59,994 bases of DNA from Coriobacteriaceae bacterium (GTDB lineage: Bacteria; Actinomycetota; Coriobacteriia; Coriobacteriales; Coriobacteriaceae), in NCBI GenBank assembly GCA_902363875.1, contig CABJBO010000010.1:1-59994 (forward strand), given 5' to 3'. The notes beneath the pieces are model-generated. The model was not told the DNA's origin, ran no database searches, and saw only the letters and a program-made list of their open reading frames with translations. Shown here piece by piece: positions 1 through 8,221 of this stretch. A program made the translations under genes and the position numbers. Each line of letters starts with the position of its first letter. The stretch's first letter is position 1.

Positions 1-554
1 GCCGCCTCGCCCGACGCCTGCGCGGCCGCCTGGGCCGCCTGGTGCTTGGCCGGGGCGGTCGCGCCGGCTGCCTCGGGGCCGCGCGCGCCTCCCTTTGGGG
101 CGCCGAGCGCGGTCGCCGCCTTGCGGCTGCCTTGGGCTGCTTTCTTCGCCTTCCTCTGCCGCAGCCTTCCCGCGGCCTTCTTGGCCGCACGCCCCGCGTC
201 GTACATGCCCGAGGCGCCCTCGAGCTCCTCCGAGTCGTCGAGCTGGGAGACGGCCTCCCGGGCGATCGCCAGCTTCGCCGCATCGACGCGCGAGCGCATC
301 GCGGCCGCCGCGCGCCGGTCGCCGGCTGGTTGGGACAATTTGTCCCCGAGCCCGCCTTCTCGCGCGTCGGGCCTGGAAGGGCGCCCCTTCGCCGTTGCGG
401 CGGGGCCTCCCGCCTCGTCGAGCGGGCCGGCACCCTCCGAGACGTTTCCCAGGGCGTCGCGCTCGGTCTCCGCGACGTCGCCCGCGGTGAGCACGTCGCG
501 GCGCTGCGCCCCGACCACCTCGAGCATCCCGCCGCCCTCGCTCGGGCCGGCCAT
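1..554 (-). CDS. N-terminal part of a conjugation-module protein (cut by window edge)
   Basis: An open frame begins with ATG at 554, two bases after the VirB4 stop, and runs off the left edge, giving about 184 residues. The visible part is hydrophilic, rich in Ala, Gly, Arg and Lys, with no signal peptide or membrane segment. It has a Lys/Arg-rich helical stretch around residues 120-150 that resembles a linker. In related elements the gene after virB4 often encodes a cell-wall hydrolase (lysozyme/CHAP) with a long N-terminal region. That is an inference from position, because no catalytic domain is in view. The strand choice rests on the tight spacing to virB4 and on GC-rich third positions. 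The frame contains the palindrome at 332-346. Confidence 0.6.
   Translation of the reverse strand, partial: MAGPSEGGGMLEVVGAQRRDVLTAGDVAETERDALGNVSEGAGPLDEAGGPAATAKGRPSRPDAREGGLGDKLSQPAGDRRAAAAMRSRVDAAKLAIAREAVSQLDDSEELEGASGMYDAGRAAKKAAGRLRQRKAKKAAQGSRKAATALGAPKGGARGPEAAGATAPAKHQAAQAAAQASGEA
332..346. repeat. 15-bp palindrome, copy 1
   Basis: GGGACAATTTGTCCC is a perfect odd palindrome inside the partial gene at the left edge. An identical copy lies at 2338-2352 inside virB4. On the coding strand both read as the residues Asp-Lys-Leu-Ser using AAA and TTG codons, which are rare in this GC-rich module. Confidence 0.8.
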
Positions 555-556
555 TC

Positions 557-3034
557 CTATTCCTCCGCCTCTCGCGCCGCCCGGCGCATCTCGCGCTCGG
601 CGACCTCTGCGGGCTTGGTGTTCCACAGGTCGTAGAGCGGGCCTTTCGGGAAGTCGTCGGTGATGGGCACGCGGATCCCGGCGCTGATGAGCAGGCCCTC
701 GCCGGGCTTGACGGCGTCGCCGATGTAGCCGCGCTCCGTGGCGGAGAGCTGGAGCATCTCCGCCCATGCGTCGAGGTCGGCGGTGGACTGCTTGTGCAGC
801 AGGAAGAACTCGGAGTTGAGCACCATGTCGCGGGCCTCGGCGTTGGCCAGCATGTGGCTCGTGTTCTGGCTGATGCCGGTGCAGATGAGGCCGAACTTGC
901 GCCCCTCGCGCCACAGGCGGGCGAAGTACTCGACCACCGTCGGGTGCGCGAAGAGGCTCTGCACCTCGTCGATGTAGAGCCAGGTGTAGTTGGGGCGCGG
1001 CGGCGTTACCATCACGCGGTTGCGCACCATCTCGAGCGCCGTGATCATGCCGAACACGCGCATGTTCTGGCCGAGGCCGTGCATGTCGATGTTGGTGATG
1101 CGGTTGTCGAGCGCCACGTTGCTCTGGCCGTTGAAGAAGGAGAACGCGCCCTTCACGTAGCGCTCGTAGCGCAGCGCGATGTCGGCGGCCTCGGGCTCGG
1201 GCTGAGCGAGCAGCGCCGCGTGGAAGTCGCCGAGCGTGGGCAGGCGGCCGTCCCTCGCGCACTCCCGGTACGCCTCGCCGACGCAGCGGGCGATGATCGA
1301 GCGGTCGCGCTCCGGCAGGCCCTCGCGGCCCTCGGCCATGAGCGCGCTCGAGAGCGCGAGCACCGCGTCGGTCTTGTACGCGAGCTTGGCGGCGTCGGCG
1401 CGGTCCGCGACGTCGGCGGTGTCGAGGGGGTTGAGCACCGCCGAGCATCCCGGGGCGAGCTCGACGTTCGCACCGCCGAGCGCGCCGACGAGGTTGCCGT
1501 ACTCGCCGGCCGGGTCGAAGATCACGACCTCGTCCTCGGGGTGCGCGAGCACGGTGTTGGTTATCTCGCGCTTCACCGAGAAGCTCTTGCCCGATCCGGG
1601 CTTGCCGCACACGAAGCCCATGGGGCTCGCCAGGCGCTTGCGGTCGCACAGCACCAGGTTCCCGCTCTCCCTGGACTGCCCGTAGTAGCCTCCGCCCGCC
1701 TCGTCGAGGCTCTGGCTCGCGAAGGGCATCTGCATGGCCACCTGCCCCGTGGTGAGGTAGCGGCTCACGGTGACGTGGTTGTCCCCGAGCGGGAGCACCG
1801 AGTTGAGAGCCTGGCGCTGCCGGAAGTGGAGCGGCTCGAGGCCGATCGTGCAGCCCTGCGCGACGCTCGTCACCTGCTGGACGCGGCGGTCGAGCTCCTC
1901 GAGGCTGTCGGCCCAGGTGTAGACGAGGCCCGTGTAGACGAACAGGCGCTCGGACTTGTTGCGCAGGAAGTCGAGCAGCTCCTCGGCCTCCTCCTTCGAG
2001 AAGCGCAGCTCGGGCGGCAGGATCTGGTAGTCGTAGCCCTTCTTCACGGCGCTCATCTGCTCGTCGATGATCTCCTTGTCCATCCAGTCGATCTGGCGCT
2101 TCACGAGCGCGAGCGCCTCGCTCTGCGCGATGGGCTGCACGTGCAGCGTCACGTTGAGCGGCAGCGGCAGGTCGATGATGGAGGCGAGGTAGGTCTCCTC
2201 GATGACCGACCCGAAGCTGCGCACCGCGAGCACCGCGCCGTAGCGCCCGTCGCTGCGGAAGCAGTCGGACCTGCCCTCGGGCTTGAAGTCGAGCGTGGAG
2301 GGCATGACGAAGTCCTTCGTGCGCGCGCCCGACGTCGGGGACAATTTGTCCCAGGAGAACTCGAAGCGCGACCCCGGGCGCAGCTGCCCCTGCAAAAGCT
2401 CGAGCCTCTCGACGCCGTCGAGGGCGCGCGACGAGCAGCGTATGCGCGCGAGCGTCTGCTCCACGTCGCCCCGGATGCGCGCGAGCTTGGGCACCGCGGC
2501 GTCGACGTCGTCGGCGCCCACGGCGTAGGTCAGGTAGCGGTGGCGCACGAGGTTCGAGACGCCCTCGCGCATCTTGTCGTTGAGGATCCGGTTGTACTCT
2601 TCGGCGAGCCCGGCGGTGGCGCGCTCTCCGGGCTCGAAGAAGACCTTGCGGCCGACCTCGTCGGCGGGGATGGGCGCGTTCACTACCTGGAGCTGCACGT
2701 GGGAGTCCGCCGGGAAGTAGTTGAACAGCGAGCTCATCACGGTGAAGGCCGTCTCGCGCGCCTCCTTGCGCGCGGACTGGTAGCTGATGTCGGAGAACTC
2801 GACCGTCTGGCTGAACACCCCGGGCATCACCTGGGCGATGCCGTCCCTGTACATGGCGTCGTAGCCGACGTAGGCGGCCATCTCGCGCGAGCGGTCGCGC
2901 TCCCGGCGGCGCCTCTGCCGCTCGGCCTCCGCGCCCTTCGAGGCGTCCTTGCGCCCGCCCGTGCCGCCGAGGAGCAGCCCGAGGGTGCTCGGGCGCTTCG
3001 GCCTATTCTCCTTGTTGCTTCTTGCTCGGCTCAT
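557..3034 (-). CDS. VirB4-family type IV secretion ATPase
   Basis: This 825-residue protein has the layout of a conjugative VirB4/TraE ATPase, which powers assembly of the mating channel and DNA transfer at the inner face of the membrane. A Walker A motif GKPGSGKS lies near residue 478 and a Walker B with the IDE core near residue 687. The roughly 450 residues before them match the family's N-terminal domain. The first 50 residues are very basic. The ATG at 3034 is preceded by GGAG at good spacing. The start overlaps the end of the PrgI-like gene by 32 bases, so the two are translationally linked. It belongs to a leftward T4SS operon with the coupling protein upstream. The family call is firm; substrate and host range cannot be read from sequence. 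Confidence 0.93.
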   Translation of the reverse strand: MSRARSNKENRPKRPSTLGLLLGGTGGRKDASKGAEAERQRRRRERDRSREMAAYVGYDAMYRDGIAQVMPGVFSQTVEFSDISYQSARKEARETAFTVMSSLFNYFPADSHVQLQVVNAPIPADEVGRKVFFEPGERATAGLAEEYNRILNDKMREGVSNLVRHRYLTYAVGADDVDAAVPKLARIRGDVEQTLARIRCSSRALDGVERLELLQGQLRPGSRFEFSWDKLSPTSGARTKDFVMPSTLDFKPEGRSDCFRSDGRYGAVLAVRSFGSVIEETYLASIIDLPLPLNVTLHVQPIAQSEALALVKRQIDWMDKEIIDEQMSAVKKGYDYQILPPELRFSKEEAEELLDFLRNKSERLFVYTGLVYTWADSLEELDRRVQQVTSVAQGCTIGLEPLHFRQRQALNSVLPLGDNHVTVSRYLTTGQVAMQMPFASQSLDEAGGGYYGQSRESGNLVLCDRKRLASPMGFVCGKPGSGKSFSVKREITNTVLAHPEDEVVIFDPAGEYGNLVGALGGANVELAPGCSAVLNPLDTADVADRADAAKLAYKTDAVLALSSALMAEGREGLPERDRSIIARCVGEAYRECARDGRLPTLGDFHAALLAQPEPEAADIALRYERYVKGAFSFFNGQSNVALDNRITNIDMHGLGQNMRVFGMITALEMVRNRVMVTPPRPNYTWLYIDEVQSLFAHPTVVEYFARLWREGRKFGLICTGISQNTSHMLANAEARDMVLNSEFFLLHKQSTADLDAWAEMLQLSATERGYIGDAVKPGEGLLISAGIRVPITDDFPKGPLYDLWNTKPAEVAEREMRRAAREAEE
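2338..2352. repeat. 15-bp palindrome, copy 2
   Basis: Identical to the palindrome at 332-346 and located within virB4. It again encodes Asp-Lys-Leu-Ser with rare codons, so selection may act on the DNA rather than the protein. Confidence 0.8.
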
Positions 3035-3428
3035 AGAGCTCGGCTCCTTTCTTCCTTGCCCTGCGCCTCGCGCGACGTCCCGGGCGGCCCGGGCGCGGCG
3101 AGCCCTCGGGGAGGCTCCCGGCGAGGCAGGGCTCGTACGCGAGCAGCTGCGGGGAGAGCTCGTGGGCCGCCAAAAGCGGCAGCAGCTCCTCGGCGCGCAT
3201 GCCGAAGGGCCGCCAGAACCCGGCGAGCCAGAACGGCATGCTGCAGAGCATGATCGGGAAGGCCGCGTCCGCGACGTCTGCGCGCAGGCCCAGGTGGACG
3301 AAGGCCGCCGCCCCGACCGCGCTGCCGAAGCCGAGCGACACGCATGCGAGCGTGCGCAGGCTCATCTTCCCGACGATCTTCTCCTCGTACTCCCCGATGT
3401 CCTTCTGCACCGGTATCCGGAGCGCCAT
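3003..3428 (-). CDS. PrgI-like membrane protein of the T4SS
   Basis: A 141-residue protein with two adjacent hydrophobic segments, about residues 25-45 and 55-72, after a short N-terminus with the typical VPVQKDIGEYEEKIVGK pattern. This small two-helix protein immediately before virB4 is the usual PrgI/VirB3-like inner-membrane partner of the ATPase in Gram-positive conjugation systems. The C-terminal third is strongly basic and ends within the virB4 start region. The pilin-like gene is just upstream. The call rests on layout and topology; no catalytic motif is expected. Confidence 0.75.
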   Translation of the reverse strand: MALRIPVQKDIGEYEEKIVGKMSLRTLACVSLGFGSAVGAAAFVHLGLRADVADAAFPIMLCSMPFWLAGFWRPFGMRAEELLPLLAAHELSPQLLAYEPCLAGSLPEGSPRPGRPGRRARRRARKKGAELYEPSKKQQGE

Positions 3429-3440
3429 CCGCGACGCCCC

Positions 3441-3656
3441 CTATGCCGGCAGCCAGGACGTGTCCAGCTGCCCGAAGTAGACCGACGCGGCGATGATGAT
3501 CGCGCCGCCGGCGATGGTGGAAATGGCGGTCGCGATCTGCGGGCCGCCCTGCTGCTCCCTGATGGCCAGGCCGAGCGAGACCGCTCCCCACACGACCAGG
3601 AAGCCGCCGAGGAAGGTCACGCAGCCCGACACGAGCTTGATGACGTTTGCGAGCAT
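3441..3656 (-). CDS. Small Maff2/VirB2-like membrane peptide
   Basis: A 71-residue, very hydrophobic protein with two transmembrane helices (about residues 8-28 and 43-62) joined by a short polar loop. Size, topology and place between the coupling protein and the PrgI-like gene match the Maff2 peptides of Gram-positive conjugative elements, which resemble VirB2 pilins. It probably forms part of the membrane channel. It ends 12 bases before the PrgI-like start. A ribosome site, AGGAG, lies 7-11 bases ahead of the ATG at 3656. Confidence 0.7.
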   Translation of the reverse strand: MLANVIKLVSGCVTFLGGFLVVWGAVSLGLAIREQQGGPQIATAISTIAGGAIIIAASVYFGQLDTSWLPA

Positions 3657-3740
3657 GCTGCTCTCCTTTGCTTTCGGTTGACGATGTTCCTTGCTGCTCC
3701 TCCCCCGCGGCGGGGGAGGCCCGCGCCCTCCGCGGCCCCG

Positions 3741-5558
3741 TCACGAGGCGCCGTCCTTCCGCCTGCGGTACTCCGCGAAGTCGAACGGGCCGCGGCGCGT
3801 GGCCTCCTCGAGCAGGCGCGAGCGCGGGTGGCGCTCGAGCCGGTACTTCCGGTCCATGAGCGGCATGCAGCCGTTCACGAGCACGAGCGCGTCCTCGCGC
3901 GGCATGCGCGCCACCTCGGCGGGCTGTATGAGGTCGCGCTCGGAGATGCCGCGGTTCACGGTCCGGGTCCAGCCGGCGCCCCGCGAGTCGCTCTGCGTCT
4001 CGCTCGCCACCGTCTGCTTGCCGGCCATCTTGCTGATCTCCTCGTTGGTCTCGTTCGCCTTGCCGCCCAGGTAGAGCAGCGTGTCGCAGGCGTTCACGAT
4101 GGTCTCGGCGTTGTTGTCGCCGTAGGTCTCCTTCAGCTGCGAGAGCGACTGGGCGATCATCGAGACGGCGATGTTCCTGCTGCGGGTGACGGCGATGGTC
4201 CGCTCGAAGTCGGGTATGCGCCCGATGTTGGCGAACTCGTCGAAGACGAAGTGCACCGTCGTGGGCAGCGAGCCGCCGTGCGCCTCGAGCGCCTCGGCGC
4301 AAAGCGCGCTCACGGCCGTATCCATGAGCAGGGCGAACAGGAAGTCGAAGGTCGAGTCGGTGTCGCTCATAGACGCGAAGAGCGCGACCTTGGCGCCCTC
4401 GTCGCCCATGTGGGCGAGGTCGAGCTCGTCTTTGGAGGTGAGGTCGCGCACGGCGCGGATGGAAAGCGGCTTCAGGCGGACGTTGCAGCTCGAGAGCATC
4501 GACTTCATGGTGTCGCCGGCGGCCACGCGGAACTCGCGGTAGCTCGCGAGCGCGAAGTCGTCGGGCGGCGCGGGCTCGCGGACCTTGACCCACTCCCACG
4601 CGCCGTCCTCCTCGGAAAAGCCGCGCAGCGATCCGCCCGCCGCCGAGGCGCCGCCGCGCCTGACGTAGCGCTCGCCGGTCTCCAGCTCGCGGAACACCAT
4701 GTCGAGCGGGCTCATGTAGCCCGGGTCGTCGCGGGCGTCGGCGAGCGAGAGCAGCGTGAGCAGCCCGTCGAGGTTTCGGTCGGCGGGCTCGCAGTGCATG
4801 ACGAGGTAGGCCGTGAGCGCGGTGTAGACCAGGCGCTCGGCCTTCTCCCAGTAGGGGTCGCCCTTGTGGTCGGCGTCGCCCTCGGTGTTGGCGACGATGC
4901 CGCGGGCGAAGCGGATGACGCCCGCCTCGTCGCGTATGTAGGCTATGGGGTTGAAGCGCATGGAGCGCGTGAAGTCGATGGTGTCGAACGCGCGGATCTC
5001 GTAGCCGAGCTCCGCCAGCGCGCCGCCCATCTCGCGGATGAGCGTGCCCTTCGGGTCGGTCACGAAGAAGCTGGCGTTGGCCTGCAGGAGGTTCGGCTTG
5101 ACGTAGTAGCGCGTCTTGCCGGTGCCGGGTCCTCCCACCACGAGCACGTTGTCGTTGGTGTCGGTGGAGAGGTCGAACCTGCGGCTCACGAGGCGGATGC
5201 GCGCGTTGTCGGTGAGGATGATGTTGTTGTCGGGGTCCTTGGGGTCGCCGAAGGGCGCGATGTCCTTGCGCGTGGCCCACCTGGAGCTACCGTGCTCCTC
5301 GCCGTCGCGCCGGGCCCCCTTGGTCCCCAGTGAGCGGGCCCAGGCGAGGAGCGCGCCGCACGCGCAGGCGGTCCCGGCGCACAGGGGAACCGCCTCCGCG
5401 GAGAAGACGCGCCCCGCGCGGAGCGCCGCGGGGATCGCCGCCATGGCGGCCTCCGGGTCGAGGATCGGGCTCGCGCCCGACGCCGCGATTGCCGCGGCCG
5501 CGAAGTCTCCCGCGGCGAACGCCGCCGCGGCCAGCGCGGCCGCCGCCTGCCACCTCAT
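3741..5558 (-). CDS. VirD4/TraG-type conjugal coupling protein
   Basis: A 605-residue type IV coupling protein that would recruit the relaxase-DNA complex to the channel. Two N-terminal hydrophobic segments are followed by a nucleotide-binding domain with Walker A GGPGTGKT near residue 143 and Walker B FVFDEFANIG near residue 440. The intervening all-alpha region and the sequence DPKGTLI after Walker A are also typical of TraG/VirD4 proteins. The ATG at 5558 overlaps the stop of the PcfB-like gene, which fits translational coupling. No relaxase gene is in the window, so it should lie to the left or elsewhere in the element. Confidence 0.93.
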   Translation of the reverse strand: MRWQAAAALAAAAFAAGDFAAAAIAASGASPILDPEAAMAAIPAALRAGRVFSAEAVPLCAGTACACGALLAWARSLGTKGARRDGEEHGSSRWATRKDIAPFGDPKDPDNNIILTDNARIRLVSRRFDLSTDTNDNVLVVGGPGTGKTRYYVKPNLLQANASFFVTDPKGTLIREMGGALAELGYEIRAFDTIDFTRSMRFNPIAYIRDEAGVIRFARGIVANTEGDADHKGDPYWEKAERLVYTALTAYLVMHCEPADRNLDGLLTLLSLADARDDPGYMSPLDMVFRELETGERYVRRGGASAAGGSLRGFSEEDGAWEWVKVREPAPPDDFALASYREFRVAAGDTMKSMLSSCNVRLKPLSIRAVRDLTSKDELDLAHMGDEGAKVALFASMSDTDSTFDFLFALLMDTAVSALCAEALEAHGGSLPTTVHFVFDEFANIGRIPDFERTIAVTRSRNIAVSMIAQSLSQLKETYGDNNAETIVNACDTLLYLGGKANETNEEISKMAGKQTVASETQSDSRGAGWTRTVNRGISERDLIQPAEVARMPREDALVLVNGCMPLMDRKYRLERHPRSRLLEEATRRGPFDFAEYRRRKDGAS

Positions 5559-6106
5559 CTCTCGGGCCCCTCGATCTGGCGCGGGCCGCGGTCCCGGCCG
5601 ATGCCCTGGCTGTGGGCCCTCGACGCCTCGCGCGCCCGCTCGGCGCGCTCCGCCAGCCGCTCGGGCGCCCGGCGCCTCTCGGCGATCTCGGAGAGCCGCT
5701 CCCTTGCGCGATCGGCGGCCTTTCCCGTCTCTTGCTCCAGCTGGCGGAAGGCCTCGTCGACCTCGGGGGCGTCCTCCACCTTGAAGAGCAGCCAGTCGCG
5801 GCCCTCGCCGGGGATGATGTGGTGCTCGACCGACGCGGCGCGCAGCTTGTCGGAGACGACCTCCTTGATCGTCGCGTACTCGGGAAGCCCAGAGAGCTCC
5901 TCGAGGCTGAGCTTCGCGTAGGCCGGCACGCCGTCGGCCGCGATGGGCTCGGCGCGCCCGCCGGCGATGGTCCCGCGGATTCCCGCGAGGCGCTCGGAGA
6001 GCTCCCTCGCGCTGCGCGCCATTGCCTCGGCGCCGGCCTCCTGGCCGATCCTCAGCATCCAGTCGAGCAGCTTGCCGCCCGCCTCGTCCCCGTAGTCGCT
6101 CGCCAT
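5555..6106 (-). CDS. PcfB-like protein (DUF3801 family)
   Basis: A 183-residue protein starting at the ATG at 6106. The open frame continues upstream, but without a plausible start. The middle part has the pattern of PcfB/DUF3801 proteins, with a short region ending FKVEDAPEVDEAFRQLE and followed by a long charged helical tail rich in Glu, Arg and Ala. PcfB-type proteins sit directly before the coupling protein in Gram-positive conjugation operons and act as accessory factors that help present the substrate. That order is kept here, with a 4-base stop/start overlap. Family assignment is by pattern and position. Confidence 0.65.
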   Translation of the reverse strand: MASDYGDEAGGKLLDWMLRIGQEAGAEAMARSARELSERLAGIRGTIAGGRAEPIAADGVPAYAKLSLEELSGLPEYATIKEVVSDKLRAASVEHHIIPGEGRDWLLFKVEDAPEVDEAFRQLEQETGKAADRARERLSEIAERRRAPERLAERAERAREASRAHSQGIGRDRGPRQIEGPER

Positions 6107-6162
6107 CCCGCGCCTCCCTTCCAGTCGAGATGAAAAAGGGCGCCTTCGCGCCCCGGTCGTCC

Positions 6163-6696
6163 CTATTCGGCCCCGACGGCCCTCTCGCGCGCCATTGGGG
6201 CGCGGGCTTCCTGCCCGGCGTGCGCGCGGCTCGCCTCGCGGGCGGACGCGGCGCGCTGCGCCAGCGGCTCGGGAGCCTTCTCGTGCAGATGGGCCCACTC
6301 GCCGCTGCGGCACTGCTCCGGCGTCGCCTCGCACATGTCGCGCATGGCGCGCTCGAACCGCTCGGGCTCCTGGGCGATGGCGCCGAAGCTCCAGCTCTCG
6401 AAGCCGGTCCACGCGTCGCCGTCGCGCTTGAGCGTCCACCACTCGTCGCCGCCGTTCACCTGCTGGATGAACGCGAGGTCGCGGTAGCAGAACCCCTGGC
6501 GTATGGCCCAGTTGCCCGAGCCGAGCGCCTCGCGGAGCCTGTCGACGCTGTCCGTGCGGGAGAACTCGTAGGGGTACTCCTCGAGGAACGGGTCGTCCTG
6601 CCAGTCGAAGCCGCCGACCTTGAGCCAGCCGTTCTCCTGGCACTTCTCCACGAGCCCGTCGTGCTCGCGGCCGGTTATCCTCTCGAAGCCGTCCAT
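6163..6696 (-). CDS. Unknown soluble protein of the conjugation module
   Basis: A 177-residue acidic protein, not recognised. The ATG at 6696 has the strong ribosome site GGCGGAGGG. The first 120 residues look like a compact domain rich in Trp, Phe, Tyr and Asp, reminiscent of small accessory or anti-restriction proteins carried by such elements. The last 40 residues are an Ala/Arg/Glu-rich tail. There are no membrane segments. It begins about 110 bases downstream of a putative promoter (-10 TATACA at 6805-6810, minus strand). It may therefore start its own transcript ahead of the transfer genes. Function unknown. Confidence 0.6.
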   Translation of the reverse strand: MDGFERITGREHDGLVEKCQENGWLKVGGFDWQDDPFLEEYPYEFSRTDSVDRLREALGSGNWAIRQGFCYRDLAFIQQVNGGDEWWTLKRDGDAWTGFESWSFGAIAQEPERFERAMRDMCEATPEQCRSGEWAHLHEKAPEPLAQRAASAREASRAHAGQEARAPMARERAVGAE

Positions 6697-6804
6697 GGGC
6701 CCTCCGCCTTTCGTTTGTTGCTTGGCGGGCGGCGTCCTCGCGATGGGGGCACGGTGCGAGTCGGAGCAGGCGTGCGTGCCGGCGCGCCGGCGCCGCCCAA
6801 GACG

Positions 6805-6868
6805 TGTATAGCGATTTCGATTGCGGCGGGCATCGGGGCCGCCCGCGATGGGTCGAGCTGGGTCGAGC
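6805..6868 (-). promoter_or_regulatory. Putative promoter with tandem operator, copy 1
   Basis: The 200-base gap between the loader gene and the unknown gene contains GGTCGAGCTGGGTCGAGC (6851-6868), a tandem 9-bp repeat. On the minus strand a -10-like TATACA lies at 6805-6810, about 40 bases downstream of the repeat. No good -35 is visible, which would fit activator-dependent transcription. Related repeat copies lie at 8889-8910 and 10111-10130. Confidence 0.45.
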
Positions 6869-6897
6869 CGTCCGCGCCTCCACGGGAAGCGCACAAG

Positions 6898-7686
6898 CTA
6901 GCCGAGGCGGCGCCTGTCCCTTCCGCCCAGGTAGACGGTCCTGCAGGTCTGGGAGATCCTGCTCGCGATCGCCTCTGCCGTGACGCGCTCGCCGCGCCTT
7001 GCGAGCCTGTCCGCCAGCGCGCCCGGCGCGTAGTTCGACGTGACGATGGTCGGGCGCATGTCCTCGTAGCGCGCATCGAGCACGCTGAACACGGTGCCGA
7101 CGGACCATTCCGTCGCGTCCTCCTTGCCGAGGTCGTCGAGCACGAGGACGTCGCACTTGGCGTACCGCGCGACGGCGGCCTCGGTGCCGCCCTCGTCGAA
7201 CGTGGCCTTCACGCGCTCGAGCATGCCCTTGGCCGTCGTGAAGGCGACGTCGTAGCCGGCCTCGGCGAACAGCCTGGCCATGGCGGAGGCGGCGTGCGTC
7301 TTGCCGGCGCCGACGCCCCCGTGTATGTAGAGCCCGGCGCCCCCGTTGCCGGCGAACGAGGCGATGTACTCGGCGAACTCGGGGCGGTCGGCCTCGGCGG
7401 CCCAGTAGCGCCTGGGGATGCCCGCGCGCGAGAGCGCCTTCTCCCGGCGGGCGGCCTCCTCCTTGGCGGCGAGGGCCGCGCGCCTTCGCGCCTCGGACTC
7501 CCGCTCGCTGGCTGCGCCCTCGCACGGGCAGGGGGCGGCGGAGACCCAGGCGACCCTGCCCGCCAGCGCCGCGCCGAGCGGATCGAGGGCGGCGCCGCAG
7601 TGCGGGCACGCCCTCGGCTCCGGCTCGTCGAAGGAGAGCCCGGCCGCACGGGCCTGCTCCAGGGTGATGAGTCCCGCTCGGTCCAT
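6898..7686 (-). CDS. DnaC/IstB-like helicase loader ATPase
   Basis: A 262-residue AAA+ ATPase counted from the ATG at 7686, chosen because AAGGAAGGGG lies just upstream; a start at 7746 would overlap the initiator gene. It has an N-terminal zinc-ribbon-like pair of cysteines (CPHC near residue 30), a Walker A GVGAGKT near residue 125 and a Walker B VLDDLG near residue 182. This is the layout of DnaC/DnaI loaders that place the replicative helicase on DNA. It follows an initiator protein gene that carries iterons, the classic phage-type initiator plus loader pair. It would support autonomous replication of the excised element. Confidence 0.85.
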   Translation of the reverse strand: MDRAGLITLEQARAAGLSFDEPEPRACPHCGAALDPLGAALAGRVAWVSAAPCPCEGAASERESEARRRAALAAKEEAARREKALSRAGIPRRYWAAEADRPEFAEYIASFAGNGGAGLYIHGGVGAGKTHAASAMARLFAEAGYDVAFTTAKGMLERVKATFDEGGTEAAVARYAKCDVLVLDDLGKEDATEWSVGTVFSVLDARYEDMRPTIVTSNYAPGALADRLARRGERVTAEAIASRISQTCRTVYLGGRDRRRLG

Positions 7687-7700
7687 CGGGCGCCCCTTCC

Positions 7701-8216
7701 TTATCTTCTGAAGTCCTTGTTGTCCCTTTTGCTTATTGGGTGGCATATCGTCAGGGGTTTCCCTGTCATCTCGTCAGGGGTTCGGGCTGCGAACCCTGAC
7801 GGTTCGTCACCCTTGCTCTCGGCGAACCCTGTCATTTCGTCACCCTTTCGGGCCGGGAACCCTGACGAACCGTCAGGGGTTGCCAGCGCTCCGGGCGGCA
7901 GTCTCTCGCGCACGATGCGGTACCGCTTGGTGGCGTGCCCGCGCGCCGGGGCGTGCACGCCGCACTCCTCGATGAGGCCCCGATCGAGCAGGTCGCGGAT
8001 GGCGCGGTGGACGCTGCGCTCCTGCACGTTGAGGAAGCGGGCCAGGCCGCCCTTGCTCTCGAAGTAGCCGCACCCGGCGTCGCAGAAACCGAAGATGCGT
8101 GCGTAGACGAGCAGGGGAAGGCCGGAGAGGCCCAGGTCCGCCATCATGAAGTGCCGTACCGTCGTGAACTCGCGCGGGGAGGGGCCGTCGCGCCCCTTCG
8201 GGCCTGCGGCTGCCAT
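7701..8216 (-). CDS. Winged-helix replication initiator with internal iterons
   Basis: A 171-residue protein. Residues 20-80 form a winged-helix domain (pattern ARFLNVQERSVHRAIRDL) of the type seen in RepA-like and phage replisome-organiser proteins. Residues 125-160 consist of 11-residue repeats (GFPARKGDEMT, GFAESKGDEPS, GFAARTPDEMT) that arise because the DNA itself is made of ~33-bp repeats. Such repeats inside an initiator gene are typical of an origin bound by its own product. The ATG at 8216 ends an overlap-free gap after the HTH gene. The next gene is the helicase loader. Role inferred from domain, repeats and neighbour. Confidence 0.75.
   Translation of the reverse strand: MAAAGPKGRDGPSPREFTTVRHFMMADLGLSGLPLLVYARIFGFCDAGCGYFESKGGLARFLNVQERSVHRAIRDLLDRGLIEECGVHAPARGHATKRYRIVRERLPPGALATPDGSSGFPARKGDEMTGFAESKGDEPSGFAARTPDEMTGKPLTICHPISKRDNKDFRR
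7748..7881. repeat. Iteron array, candidate replication origin
   Basis: Six copies of an 11-mer, CGTCAGGGGTT or its complement-related form GAACCCTGACG, lie at 7749, 7772, 7791, 7824, 7857 and 7871, in both orientations. Two diverged copies, CGTCACCCTT, lie at 7805 and 7839. Unit starts are spaced about 23, 33, 34 and 32 bases, close to three helical turns. The array lies in the 3' end of the initiator gene. Confidence 0.75.
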
Positions 8217-8221
8217 CGGCG

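Noticed and set aside
794..5333. Long plus-strand frames opposite virB4, the PrgI-like gene and the coupling protein gene
   Set aside because: They are antisense shadows caused by very high GC content. Their translations are His/Arg/Val-rich and contain no domain, while the minus-strand genes show clear motifs.
7748..7881. CRISPR-like array
   Set aside because: The repeats are short, occur in both orientations and lie within a translated gene. Spacing and context fit iterons, and no cas genes are near.
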